A stretch of DNA of 41,320 bases from JABMMZ01 sp964505065 (GTDB lineage Bacteria; Bacteroidota; Bacteroidia; NS11-12g; UBA955). This document shows, piece after piece, positions 25,310-34,031 of the stretch. Position 1 is the first letter of the stretch, and every line of letters starts with the position of its first letter. The translations under genes and the position numbers were made by a program. Below the pieces are notes generated by a model, which was given only the letters and a program-made list of their open reading frames with translations, had not been told where the DNA came from and did no database searches. Location of the stretch: positions 1 through 41,320 of the forward strand of contig CAZDGF010000033.1 of NCBI GenBank assembly GCA_964505065.1, given 5' to 3'.

Positions 25310-27214
25310 ATGAAGAATTTTCTTGTTTGTGTTTCTGTGTTTTTAGCCATTCAGTGTATTGGGCAAGGTGTAATAGTTACGCCATTAAAAAGCAATGTTG
25401 CCGTTGCCAACCATACGGATAAGCAAGGTTCTAAACGTGCTTTGGGCGATACTTTGGTGCTGCCTTTTTTTGATGATTTTACCACTACACAAGTATTTCC
25501 AGATAAAAAAAATTGGGCAGATAAATTGGTGTATGTCAATTCACATTTTGCACTTTCACCACCAAGTTATGGTGTGGCTACTTTCGATAATTTGAACGCT
25601 AAAGGCGTGCCATACAATCCTTTGAGTGGCAATACACATGGCGCAAGCGACTCATTAACATCTAAACCAATCAATCTTCAAAATTATAAAGTTGGCATCA
25701 ATACCATTAGCTATACATTGGCAGATTCCATTTTTTTAAGTTTCTTTTACCAAGCCCAAGGTTTTGGCGATATTTTAGATAATTCAGACTCATTGGTACT
25801 TAAATTTAAAACCAATACTGGCGACTGGCAAACCGTTTGGAAAACTACAGGCACAGGCGTAAAACCCTTCAAACAAATATTGATAGGCATTAAATCTGCC
25901 AACTATTTATTCAACAATTTTCAATTTAGATTTATCAATTTTACCAAAAATACTGGCAATATGAACCAATGGCATTTGGATTATATCCGTATGCGCAGAG
26001 GCAGAAATATGAAAGATACTGCAATACAAGATGTGGCAATAAATGCCATACCAATAGGTCCTTTAAAATGGTATAACACCATGCCTTACAGCCATTATTT
26101 AGCCAATATTTCTTCTAATCAATTAGATAACCATGTATTGCAAATTAGAAACAATTTTAGCACAGCTATAAATACCCAATATGGTTTTCAAGCAAGAAAT
26201 AGAAGCAATACCGTAATCAATAATTTGCCCATAGGTTTTAGCAGCAGAAATATAGATAAATTTAGTGATTCAACAGAGCAATTTCCGAAGTTTGCGCTCG
26301 ATTCTTTTACCACTTTTAAATACAATATCAATCCATTGGCAAACGATTTTACACCTTCGGATTACAACAGCTTTGGCAACAACAATGAATTGAGCAAAAC
26401 TTTGAATATGCGCAATTATTTTGCCTACGATGATGGCACAGCCGAAGGCGGTTTTGGTTTAGATTATGGCGCATTGCCCAACGGACCAGGCTATATAGCT
26501 ATGAAATTTCAAGCTGAAAAAAATGATACTTTAAGAGGACTGTCTATATTTTTCAACCGCTCTGTTGCAGATGTTCAATTCAAATCATTTCAACTATTGG
26601 TATGGCAAAATTTAAGCGAACCACCTGCTGCAAATACAAACAATGATGTTATTTCAAAACGTATGTTGATTGGTTCTGCAATTTACAAAGATACTATCAA
26701 TGGTTTTGTAGATATTATGTTTGATACCGCCATAGCTATTAACCAAGGCAAATTTTACATTGGCTGGCAGCAAAATATAGCTTATATTTTAAATGTTGGA
26801 TATGATAAAAACTACCAATATGCACAACAAAAAGATTTTAGAAACCCCAATGTGTTTTTTAATTTGAATGGCTATTGGGAAAAAGTGAGTGCAGATATTA
26901 CAGGCACACCTATGATGCGCCCAATTGTTGGTCCTGCAATAAAAAACCCAGCGTCTATTTCTAATATCAAGTTAAATAGCATTAAAATATACCCAAACCC
27001 AAGCAATAGTAACAATTATATACATTTAGAAAACAAACAAATAATTACCAATGTTTCAATTTATAATTTACAAGGGAAATTAGTTTTAGAAATGAATGAA
27101 AATAGTATTCAACAAATTAATATTTCTGAATTAAACAGTGGCTTATACACCATAATTTGCAAAGATGAAAAAGGCAATTTTTATACTCAAAAATATATTA
27201 AAACTCAAGAATAA
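25310..27214 (+). CDS. Secreted protein with T9SS type A sorting domain
   Basis: 634 aa. A signal peptide (MKNFLVCVSVFLAIQCIGQ) is followed by a large beta-rich region with LVLPFFDDFTTT near its start, a motif common in Bacteroidota surface proteins. From about residue 557 comes a T9SS C-terminal domain: IKIYPNPSNSN, then VSIYNLQGKLVL, ISELNSGLYTIICK and a basic end. It is expected on the cell surface or in the medium. No enzyme motif was recognised. It has its own promoter; the rhodanese gene starts 4 bp after its stop. Confidence 0.85.
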   Translation: MKNFLVCVSVFLAIQCIGQGVIVTPLKSNVAVANHTDKQGSKRALGDTLVLPFFDDFTTTQVFPDKKNWADKLVYVNSHFALSPPSYGVATFDNLNAKGVPYNPLSGNTHGASDSLTSKPINLQNYKVGINTISYTLADSIFLSFFYQAQGFGDILDNSDSLVLKFKTNTGDWQTVWKTTGTGVKPFKQILIGIKSANYLFNNFQFRFINFTKNTGNMNQWHLDYIRMRRGRNMKDTAIQDVAINAIPIGPLKWYNTMPYSHYLANISSNQLDNHVLQIRNNFSTAINTQYGFQARNRSNTVINNLPIGFSSRNIDKFSDSTEQFPKFALDSFTTFKYNINPLANDFTPSDYNSFGNNNELSKTLNMRNYFAYDDGTAEGGFGLDYGALPNGPGYIAMKFQAEKNDTLRGLSIFFNRSVADVQFKSFQLLVWQNLSEPPAANTNNDVISKRMLIGSAIYKDTINGFVDIMFDTAIAINQGKFYIGWQQNIAYILNVGYDKNYQYAQQKDFRNPNVFFNLNGYWEKVSADITGTPMMRPIVGPAIKNPASISNIKLNSIKIYPNPSNSNNYIHLENKQIITNVSIYNLQGKLVLEMNENSIQQINISELNSGLYTIICKDEKGNFYTQKYIKTQE

Positions 27215-27218
27215 TAAG

Positions 27219-27518
27219 ATGCAAGATATTACAGCAGAAGAACTCAAAACACGCATAGCCAATGGCGAGAAATTAAACATTATTGATGTTAGAGAACAAT
27301 GGGAATTTGATGAATACAATATTGGTGCTACATTGATACCTTTGGGCGATTTACAAGGTAAAATTGATGATTTAGACCATTTGAAAAACGAAGAAATAAT
27401 AGTGCATTGCAAAAGTGGTATGCGTAGTGCTGCAGCCAAAGGCTTTTTTGTGCAAAATGGCTTTACCAATGTTAAAAATTTACTTGGTGGCGCAATGGCT
27501 TATCAGGCTTTAGGCTAA
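27219..27518 (+). CDS. Single-domain rhodanese-like protein
   Basis: 99-aa sulfurtransferase domain from the ATG at 27219; the frame is open upstream but there overlaps the preceding gene. IIDVREQWEFDEYNIGA is the N-terminal rhodanese signature, and the active-site loop is HCKSGMRSAAA with catalytic Cys. No signal peptide, so cytosolic. It carries persulfide sulfur; the acceptor is unknown. It lies between a T9SS cargo and a multiheme cytochrome with short gaps on both sides (4 and 21 bp), so the three are probably co-transcribed. Confidence 0.93.
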   Translation: MQDITAEELKTRIANGEKLNIIDVREQWEFDEYNIGATLIPLGDLQGKIDDLDHLKNEEIIVHCKSGMRSAAAKGFFVQNGFTNVKNLLGGAMAYQALG

Positions 27519-27539
27519 AAATATTTAACATTAGAATAA

Positions 27540-29465
27540 TTGAAAATTAAACTACTACTTGCCAGTATTTTCATTCTCATTATTTGTGTTTTTTCTGTTT
27601 GCAAACAAGCTGATAAAAAAACCACTCAGCAAACAGTAGAAAGTTTATATCTTAACCATCACGATTCGGTAAAATATTTAGGCATACAAGCCTGTGTGCC
27701 TTGCCATGCAGATAAATGCGAAAGCTTTTTGGAAACAGGAATGGGCGTGAGTTTTGATACTGCCTCTTTGCTTAAAACTGCTGGAAATTTTAAAAACAAT
27801 AAACCCATTTATGATGCCTATTTAGATTTGTATTATCTCCCCTATTTTGAAAACAATACGATGTTTTTGATGGAATATCGCATGCAGGGAAAAGATACAG
27901 TGCATAAACGTATAGAAAAAATTAGTTATATTATTGGTTCTGGTCATCATACAAATTCTCATTTTACACAAGAAAACGGCTATACTTTTCAAGCACCAAT
28001 TACCTTTTATACCCAATTGGGCAAATGGGATTTACCACCAGGATTTGAAAATGGACAAAATACCCGCTTTAGCCGAAAAATAGGCTTGGAATGTATGAGT
28101 TGCCACAATGCCATACCAAGCTTGCAGCAAGAAACGGATAATCAATACACCAACTTACCACACGGTATTACCTGCGAACGCTGTCATGGGGCAGGCGAAA
28201 TACATGTGCAACAAAAGCTTAAAGGCAATATTGTAGATACCAGTAAATACATAGATTACAGTATTGTAAACCCTAAAAGATTAAGTTGGCAAAGGCAGAT
28301 AGATGTATGCCAACGCTGCCATTTGCAAGGCAATGCAGTGCTAAAACTAAATAAACAATTTACAGATTTTAAAGCAGGAATGGTTCTTTCAGAAACTTTC
28401 GACCAGTTTTCGCCAGAATATACAGAGGGCGATAATTTTGTAATGGCTGCCCATGCAGAGCGTTTTCAAAAAAGCAAATGTTTTATCAAATCTGCTAAAG
28501 GCGATTTGAATTCTGAAAAAGCAAAAGTAGGTTTTACCTGTATTAGCTGCCATAATCCGCATGTAAGTGTACGCAAAACCAATGTGGAAAATTTTAACCA
28601 AACCTGTAAAAATTGCCATACCCAAACACCACAAAAACTATGTAGCGACAATATAAAAAATATAAAATTAGCCAATAATAATTGCGTAAAATGCCATATG
28701 CCAAGTAGCGGCACTGCAGATATTCCGCATGTAAGCGTACACGACCATTATATTAGAAAACCTAATAAGCTCACTTCGACAAGCTCAATGAGCGAAAAGG
28801 CAAAAACCATTAAAGGCTTGCGCTGTATTACCAATAAAAACCCTGATATTAATACAACAACAGAGGCTTATATTTCTTACTACGAAAAGTTTGATGCTAA
28901 TGCCATTTACTTAAACCATGCAAAAGACAGTGCTAAAAAACTGGACGAAAACAATATTGAAAACCTAAAAACTTTGATTCATTTGCATTATGTAACACAA
29001 AACTACAATGCCATTATCAAGCTTTCTGCAAATAAAGAAAAGGCTTTTAATGATGCTTGGACAAATTATAGAATAGCCAAAGCGTATGAAAATACCAACC
29101 TGTTGGAAAAAGCCAAAACTTGGTTCAGCTATACCTTAGAAATTCAACCAAAAAACCTTGATTTTTTATTGCAATATGGCGCATTGTTAATTAAAAATAA
29201 TCAACCTAAAAATGCTGAGGAAGTATTTAATAAATTGAATAAACTTTACAGTAAAAACGCTGAAAGTTGGGCATATTTGGGTATTATTTATTTAAAACAA
29301 TCTGACTATACCAAAGCAAAACTGTATTTTGAAAAAGCCCTTGCCCTTAACCCTGATTTGCTTTTGGCATTACAAAATTTAAAATTGATGTACAATACTT
29401 TAGGTAAAACAGAGGAAAGTAAAGAAATAGAAAAAAGGATAAAAATTATAGAGGCTCGGAAATAA
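27540..29465 (+). CDS. Seven-heme c-type cytochrome with C-terminal TPRs
   Basis: 641 aa from a TTG at 27540, the only start that keeps the signal peptide (KIKLLLASIFILIICVFSVC, possible lipobox Cys21). Seven CxxCH heme sites occur at 52-56, 185-189, 212-216, 257-261, 334-338, 356-360 and 382-386. The spacing resembles the cytochrome c554/octaheme-like families. Residues about 450-641 form TPR-like helices (NAESWAYLGIIYLKQSDY, AKLYFEKALALNPD). Such proteins act in periplasmic or outer-membrane electron transfer; donor and acceptor are unknown. A copy of the CTTCGACAAGCTCA dispersed repeat lies in frame between heme and TPR parts (residues about 410-418). A terminator follows. Confidence 0.9.
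   Translation: MKIKLLLASIFILIICVFSVCKQADKKTTQQTVESLYLNHHDSVKYLGIQACVPCHADKCESFLETGMGVSFDTASLLKTAGNFKNNKPIYDAYLDLYYLPYFENNTMFLMEYRMQGKDTVHKRIEKISYIIGSGHHTNSHFTQENGYTFQAPITFYTQLGKWDLPPGFENGQNTRFSRKIGLECMSCHNAIPSLQQETDNQYTNLPHGITCERCHGAGEIHVQQKLKGNIVDTSKYIDYSIVNPKRLSWQRQIDVCQRCHLQGNAVLKLNKQFTDFKAGMVLSETFDQFSPEYTEGDNFVMAAHAERFQKSKCFIKSAKGDLNSEKAKVGFTCISCHNPHVSVRKTNVENFNQTCKNCHTQTPQKLCSDNIKNIKLANNNCVKCHMPSSGTADIPHVSVHDHYIRKPNKLTSTSSMSEKAKTIKGLRCITNKNPDINTTTEAYISYYEKFDANAIYLNHAKDSAKKLDENNIENLKTLIHLHYVTQNYNAIIKLSANKEKAFNDAWTNYRIAKAYENTNLLEKAKTWFSYTLEIQPKNLDFLLQYGALLIKNNQPKNAEEVFNKLNKLYSKNAESWAYLGIIYLKQSDYTKAKLYFEKALALNPDLLLALQNLKLMYNTLGKTEESKEIEKRIKIIEARK
28769..28793 (+). repeat. CTTCGACAAGCTCA dispersed repeat inside a coding region
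   Basis: GCTCACTTCGACAAGCTCAA followed by TGAGC forms a GCTCA/TGAGC hairpin. The core recurs at 12847-12862 (CTTCGGCAAGCTCAG) and, on the minus strand, at about 30735-30758. Here it is translated as Leu-Thr-Ser-Thr-Ser-Ser-Met-Ser without breaking the frame. Confidence 0.6.
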
Positions 29466-29466
29466 A

Positions 29467-29496
29467 AAATGCTCCTAATATTTATTAAGAGCATTT
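29467..29496. terminator. Bidirectional terminator after the cytochrome gene
   Basis: AAATGCTC (29467-29474) pairs with GAGCATTT (29489-29496); an inner TAAT/ATTA extends the stem around an ATTT loop. The hairpin starts directly after the cytochrome stop, with A's on the left and T-rich sequence on the right. Confidence 0.7.
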
Positions 29497-29545
29497 ATAT
29501 AATTTAACGTGAGTTAGGGATAAGTAACGATGCGGTCTTTCTGTA

Positions 29546-29605
29546 AATTTTGGCTTCGCAAAATTATACAGAATCTGAAATAACACCAGATTCTGAATCT
29601 TTTTT
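29546..29605. repeat. Two overlapping hairpins, REP-like
   Basis: TTCTGTAAATTTTG pairs with CAAAATTATACAGAA around GCTTCG (29549-29573). Overlapping it, CAGAATCTG (29569-29577) pairs with CAGATTCTG (29587-29595), followed by TTTTTT. The adjoining AAAAGTTCAGAATGACG words recall a repeat I know from other Bacteroidota genomes. The second hairpin could also terminate plus-strand transcription ahead of the convergent usp gene. Confidence 0.5.
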
Positions 29606-29683
29606 CAGAGCAAAAAAGTTCAGAATGACGTTTTTGCCAGAACTTTTTTTTAAACTCGAACTCAAGTTTTTTAGTTTAAAATA

Positions 29684-30568
29684 CTATCCAAAAATACCAT
29701 CTAAAATAATACCCGCATCATTGCTGCCAATACACATTACAGGCACTTTGCTGCTATTGTTTACAATTTGCTGCGCATAGCTGCCTAATAAAAACTCTTT
29801 AAAGCCTTTTTCTTGTTGGCTCATTATCATGATTAAGTCTGCATCTACCTCGGCAGCGTAAGCCAAAGTATCTTCTGCAAAACTATCAGGATATTTATCT
29901 TCATCTAAAGCACGTACAATATAGTTTGCTCCTTTTTCATCTAAAATATTTTGCGCTTGGTTTACTACAGCATGTATTTTGTTTCTAAATTCTTCTCTCG
30001 TAGTATTTTCGTAAATAACATGAATGGTGCTGTTAAATTTTTTAGCTACATGTACCGCCCAAGTAATTTTTTGACGGCTTTCTCTTGTTAAATCTATAGG
30101 CAATACAATGTTTTTGTAGCCATTGCCAATTGGTTTTTCTTTTACAACTACAACAGGTACATTGGCATAATTTATAACTCTGCTGGCATTGCTTCCTGTT
30201 ATTTGCTGTAAACCACTAGCGCCATTTGTACCCATAATTATACTATCATAATGTCCTATTTCTGCTACTTCGGCTATTACTTTGTATATTTTACCTTGCT
30301 CTATTAGTTTATTAATTTTAATTTTTGGATAAAGTACGTTGGCATCAGCAATTACTTTATCCAAGCGTGTGTTTAAAGCCTCTTTTACCAATTCATTTTT
30401 ATCATTATTGCCACTAAAAATTGAACCTAATATGCCGCCATCGTCTATAATGGTTAAAAGTGTAATTTCATTTTTGTATAAATCTGCTACTTTTAATGCG
30501 TGTCCTAAAGCATTTTGTGCTACTTCCGAAAAATCTGTTGGTACTAAAATTGTGTTGTTATTGCTCAT
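29684..30568 (-). CDS. Universal stress protein with two Usp domains
   Basis: 294 aa from the ATG at 30568 (MSNNNTILVPTDFSEVAQ). The first Usp domain (about 1-145) contains ILVPTDFS and IIMGTNGASGLQQITGSNASRVI, close to the ATP-binding G-2x-G-9x-G pattern. The second (about 150-290) contains IVLPIDLTRESRQK and a weaker LIMIMSQQEKGFKEFLLGSYAQQIV site, so nucleotide binding there is doubtful. Cytosolic stress protein of unknown precise role. The frame runs 48 codons further upstream, but that part is Pro/Gln/Asn-rich low complexity produced by the intergenic repeat and is not counted. Confidence 0.88.
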   Translation of the reverse strand: MSNNNTILVPTDFSEVAQNALGHALKVADLYKNEITLLTIIDDGGILGSIFSGNNDKNELVKEALNTRLDKVIADANVLYPKIKINKLIEQGKIYKVIAEVAEIGHYDSIIMGTNGASGLQQITGSNASRVINYANVPVVVVKEKPIGNGYKNIVLPIDLTRESRQKITWAVHVAKKFNSTIHVIYENTTREEFRNKIHAVVNQAQNILDEKGANYIVRALDEDKYPDSFAEDTLAYAAEVDADLIMIMSQQEKGFKEFLLGSYAQQIVNNSSKVPVMCIGSNDAGIILDGIFG

Positions 30569-30841
30569 TTTGTTGGGGGTTGTGGGGTTTTGAAGTTGTG
30601 GGGTTATGGAGTTTAAATATTTGAAGTTTGGAGTTACGGTGTTTTGATGTTGGATGTTAAGGTGTTTTGGAGTTGGGAGTTTTTGGGGTTTGGGTGGTTT
30701 TATTCCCTTCATAGGATACTGAGATTGGCTGCTGAGCCTGTCGAAGCATGTCGAAGTATAGAGGGGTTTGGGGTGGTTTATTTAATAGAACTTTTGTTTT
30801 TAAATTCCCTAAATCCTAATCCCTATTTCCTTTCCCCTATA
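30569..30841. repeat. Composite intergenic repeat, copy B, and stop-adjacent words
   Basis: On the minus strand, from 30766 down: CCCCTCTATACTTCGACA, a second CTTCGACAGGCTCAG, GGGAATAAAACC (30707-30696), and then words such as CCCAACTCC and AAACTCC up to the usp start. This is the order seen at 12837-12958. Separately, 30821-30842 (CCCTATTTCCTTTCCCCTAT and on) matches 12925-12946 at 20 of 22 bases. Both lie at or across the stop of a minus-strand gene. Confidence 0.65.
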
Positions 30842-31544
30842 TATTACTATAAACATTTTGTACATCTTCATCATCTTCAAGGCGCTCTATAAGAGCCTCT
30901 ACAGCTGTGCGTTCTTCATCTGTAATATTATCTACTATGCTGGTAGGCATTCTCTGTAACTCTGCGCTTACAATGGTTATTCCTTTTGTTTCTAATGTTT
31001 TTTGCATAGCGCCAAAGTTCTCGAACGAAGTGGTAACCACCATTTCATCGCCTTCTATTTCTATTTCTTCTAAGCCTGCATCTATCAGTTCAAATTCCAA
31101 TTCTTCTGTATTAATGCCTTCTGTTTTTATTACGAAAATACTTTTGCGCACAAAAGCAAAATCAAGACTGCCTGATTTTTGAAGTTCGCCACCTCCACGG
31201 TTTAAGTGCATACGAATATTGGCTACAGTTCTTGTTGGATTATCGGTTGCGGTTTCAATAAATAAGCCTACGCCTTTCATACATTTTGCCTCGTAGTTTA
31301 CCTCATCATAATTGCTAGTATCTTTACCTGCTGCTCTTTTTATGGCTGCTTCTATTCTATCTTTAGGCATATTTGCGCTTTTAGCATTGGCTATTATTAC
31401 ACGCAATTTTGAGTTAGAGTCAGGGTCTATACCCCCTGCTTTTACAGCTATAGATATTTCTTTGCCATATTTGGTAAACGTTTTCGACATTTTATCGAAA
31501 CGGGCAAACATTGTATGTTTTCTTTTTTCAAAAACTCTTCCCAT
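30837..31544 (-). CDS. YebC/TACO1 family protein
   Basis: 235 aa, full length. Three-domain YebC fold: an N-terminal helical part (FARFDKMSKTFTKYGKEISIAVKAGGIDPDSNSKLR), then NMPKDRIEAAIKRAAG and YEAKCMKGVGLFIET, then the ferredoxin-like domains ending EALIERLEDDEDVQNVYSN. YebC proteins were annotated as DNA-binding regulators; recent work on relatives links them to ribosomes stalling on proline runs. Cytosolic. A TATTTTTG box on the minus strand at 31582-31575 could be its promoter. The stop codon coincides with the edge of the downstream repeat. Confidence 0.93.
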   Translation of the reverse strand: MGRVFEKRKHTMFARFDKMSKTFTKYGKEISIAVKAGGIDPDSNSKLRVIIANAKSANMPKDRIEAAIKRAAGKDTSNYDEVNYEAKCMKGVGLFIETATDNPTRTVANIRMHLNRGGGELQKSGSLDFAFVRKSIFVIKTEGINTEELEFELIDAGLEEIEIEGDEMVVTTSFENFGAMQKTLETKGITIVSAELQRMPTSIVDNITDEERTAVEALIERLEDDEDVQNVYSNI

Positions 31545-31574
31545 ATTTTATATCATTTATTTAAAAAAGCACCG

Positions 31575-31582
31575 CAAAAATA
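31575..31582 (-). promoter_or_regulatory. -7 box of the YebC-family gene
   Basis: TATTTTTG on the minus strand matches TAnnTTTG exactly, 30 bp before the ATG at 31544, in the gap after the cytochrome oxidase operon. No clear -33 TTG. Confidence 0.35.
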
Positions 31583-31633
31583 CAAAGATTATACAGAATT
31601 TAGAATTTTGTTTTAGATAAAAACCCGATAAAT

Positions 31634-32173
31634 TTAGCCATAGTAAGGCGATATCATAAAATAGACAACAACACCTGTTACTGATACATAAAACCACAAT
31701 GGCCATACCCAACGGGTTAGTTTTTTATGTTTGGCATATTCGCCTGTTAAGCCTCTATAAGTAGCAAATAAAATAAAAGGTAAAATTATACCTGCTAAAA
31801 ATATATGCGTCAATAAAATAATGTAGTAAATAGTTTTTGCAATGCCTTCGCCACCATATTTGGTTTCTTCTGTACTTAAATGATAAAGTATATAACTTAC
31901 CAAAAACAATACTGAAAATACCACTGCTGAAAGCATAACTTTGCGATGAAAATTGTATTTTTTTTGCTTAACAGCCATTAAACCTATTAACAAAAGCAGC
32001 GCAACTATACTATTTAGTGTGGCACTAATAGCAGGGAAAATGTAGGTATCTATACCTGTAAATAATTCGGGAAATTTATACTTACGCATAAGCGTTACAG
32101 CAGAAAAAACTACCGCAGAAAGTAAAATGATTATGGTATATGCTAATTTATCGTTTTTAACAATGGTTTTCAT
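31634..32173 (-). CDS. DUF420 membrane protein
   Basis: 179 aa with about five membrane helices (near residues 10-28, 43-65, 76-98, 112-137, 152-172). DUF420 proteins (CtaM/YozB-like) are linked to assembly of heme-copper oxidases. A conserved His (YHLST, residue about 98) and the late HIFLAG segment are visible. Last gene of the cytochrome oxidase operon; its ATG overlaps the SCO stop by 4 bp. Role in oxidase maturation is inferred from position and family. Confidence 0.85.
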   Translation of the reverse strand: MKTIVKNDKLAYTIIILLSAVVFSAVTLMRKYKFPELFTGIDTYIFPAISATLNSIVALLLLIGLMAVKQKKYNFHRKVMLSAVVFSVLFLVSYILYHLSTEETKYGGEGIAKTIYYIILLTHIFLAGIILPFILFATYRGLTGEYAKHKKLTRWVWPLWFYVSVTGVVVYFMISPYYG

Positions 32174-32853
32174 TTTTGGTATTCTAATTTAAGCGCCCTT
32201 ACAGCATCAATAATTAATTTTTCAGGCATTTCTTTGCCTTCTTTGGTTACATTTTCAGTATCAAAAACGCCTCTAATGCGCAATTCCTTATCTACCAATA
32301 CCAATTTATTGCTATGAAATAAACCTTGGTGTTCATCTTCCGCCCCTGGAATTTTAAAACTATTCAATGCTAAATCATAAATTTTAGTTTTACTGCCTGT
32401 TAAAAATTGCCATTGCGGAAATTTAGCTTCATACTTGTTGGCATAAGCTAACAGTGCTTTAGCAGAATCGCTTTCAGGATCTACAGATAGACTTAAAAAA
32501 CGAATAGTAGTATCTTTTTCGAACTCTTTATAAATATTGTGTTTAATAAAATAAGTAAGCTTTGGGCATACAGTTTCGCAATTGGCAAAGAAGAAATTTA
32601 CAAGCAATAATTTGCCTTTATAATTGGCTAATGTAACGCTATCACCATTTTGATTTACCAATTTAAAATTATCTACTGTATGGTAAATGGTATCACCGTT
32701 GGCAGCTATTTCTTTTTCAAAAAGAATGGGTAATTTGGCAGAGTAATGTTGCCCAGTTTTATTGATTAATATCCATACAATAGGACCTCCAATTAATAAA
32801 AATAAAATGCCCAACGTTTTAAAGGTTGGGCTTTTTTTAGTTTGTTTTTCCAT
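32170..32853 (-). CDS. SCO1/SenC copper chaperone
   Basis: 227 aa. One N-terminal membrane helix (about 12-30) anchors a thioredoxin-fold domain on the periplasmic side. The copper site is complete: Cys92 and Cys96 in NCETVCPKL, and His180 in GLFHSNKLVLVD. SLSVDPESDS is another family motif. It delivers copper to, or reduces, the CuA site of subunit II, whose gene opens this operon. It lies 8 bp after the subunit IV gene and overlaps DUF420. Confidence 0.93.
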   Translation of the reverse strand: MEKQTKKSPTFKTLGILFLLIGGPIVWILINKTGQHYSAKLPILFEKEIAANGDTIYHTVDNFKLVNQNGDSVTLANYKGKLLLVNFFFANCETVCPKLTYFIKHNIYKEFEKDTTIRFLSLSVDPESDSAKALLAYANKYEAKFPQWQFLTGSKTKIYDLALNSFKIPGAEDEHQGLFHSNKLVLVDKELRIRGVFDTENVTKEGKEMPEKLIIDAVRALKLEYQK

Positions 32854-32861
32854 TTAGTAGT

Positions 32862-33233
32862 TTACCAATTACGCAACCATTTATCAAAATTAACAAAGCT
32901 GCCTTCTAATAAAAGCAACCATGCAAGGTAACTTAAAAATATGGCTGCTGGTAATATAATCATCCAGCGTAAAAATTTTGCTTCATCGTTTAAGTGCATA
33001 AATGTACCTACAATAAATACTGCTTTTACAATACCTATCAATACAAAAGTTACATTTCTTCCCACACCAGCAGGGGCAACAAAATAGATGATAAAATCTA
33101 AGATAGTAATAAATGTTAAAATCCAAAAAGTTTTCCAAAGTTTTTTAGTGCCATGGCTTTCTGTATGTGGTACGTAAGTTTCCGGAATGTATTCGCCTGT
33201 GTTATGTTCGTTTTGTGCGTGTTCGTTGTTCAT
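32862..33233 (-). CDS. ctaF: Cytochrome c oxidase subunit IV (prokaryotic type)
   Basis: 123 aa with three membrane helices (about 33-51, 61-78, 90-108). The acidic, His-rich N-terminus (NNEHAQNEHNTGEY...) is cytoplasmic. GIVKAVFIVGTFMHLNDE matches the COX4_pro/CtaF signature. It is a small accessory subunit of the oxidase. It sits between subunit III and SCO. Confidence 0.88.
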   Translation of the reverse strand: MNNEHAQNEHNTGEYIPETYVPHTESHGTKKLWKTFWILTFITILDFIIYFVAPAGVGRNVTFVLIGIVKAVFIVGTFMHLNDEAKFLRWMIILPAAIFLSYLAWLLLLEGSFVNFDKWLRNW

Positions 33234-33254
33234 AAAAATATTTTTATTTTAAAA

Positions 33255-34007
33255 TTAAATTAAATAGTAGAAAGTAAATACAAATACCCAAACCAAATCT
33301 ACAAAGTGCCAGTATAGGCCTACTTTTTCTACCATCTCATAATGACCTCGTTTTTCGTAAGTACCACGTATTACGTTTAGCCAAATTATAATATTAATAA
33401 CAACTCCGCTTAAAACGTGGAAGCCATGAAAACCTGTTACAATAAAGAATAATGAAGCAAATGGTACAGGTCCTGCAGCTTTATCTGCTAACGTCCAATG
33501 TACGTGGTTGCCAAATTTCAAGGCATCTGCTTTTGCTTGCGCTGCATCTGTAAAGCCAAATAAGTTAGAATCTAACCTACCGCCTCCATCAATAAATTGA
33601 GTCCATTCCCAAGCTTGGCAACTTAAAAAAGCTATACCACCAATAATGGTGTATATCATATATTTAGAAACCTCTGCTTTGTTTCTTCTGTGCCCTGCCT
33701 CAACAGCTAATACCATAGTTACAGAAGAGAATATAAGGATAAAGGTCATTAAACTAACAAACAATAATGGTAAATGAATGCCATGTGCAAAAGGAAAATG
33801 GTTGAAAACCGTTGCTGGATCGGGCCAAGGTGTAGGCGAATCGTTATAACTAAAACGGATAGCACCATAGCCTACCAAAAGAGATGAAAATGTAAAGGCA
33901 TCTGATAAAAGGAAAACCCACATCATAAGTTTACCATAACTTACGTCAAATGGCGAGCGTCCGCCTTCCCAAGTTTTGCGTGTTGATATTGTAGCTGTAT
34001 TAGACAT
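33255..34007 (-). CDS. ctaE: Cytochrome c oxidase subunit III (copy 1)
   Basis: 250 aa, about six or seven helices. MMWVFLLSDAFTFSSLLVGYGAIRF is the first conserved helix of subunit III, GTYEKRGHYEMVEKVGLYWHFVDLVW the last (YWHFVD signature). FHGFHVLSG is also typical. Structural subunit flanking subunit I. A loop of about 50 residues (WTQFIDGGGRL... to AAGPVPF) between helices is longer than in the second copy. It follows the other subunit III gene by 24 bp. Confidence 0.93.
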   Translation of the reverse strand: MSNTATISTRKTWEGGRSPFDVSYGKLMMWVFLLSDAFTFSSLLVGYGAIRFSYNDSPTPWPDPATVFNHFPFAHGIHLPLLFVSLMTFILIFSSVTMVLAVEAGHRRNKAEVSKYMIYTIIGGIAFLSCQAWEWTQFIDGGGRLDSNLFGFTDAAQAKADALKFGNHVHWTLADKAAGPVPFASLFFIVTGFHGFHVLSGVVINIIIWLNVIRGTYEKRGHYEMVEKVGLYWHFVDLVWVFVFTFYYLI

Positions 34008-34031
34008 TCAATTTTATATTGTTTTGAAAAA

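Noticed and set aside
30569..30712. Pro/Asn-rich N-terminal extension of the universal stress protein
   Set aside because: It is translation of the CCAACTCC-type repeat; the Usp fold starts at the ATG at 30568.
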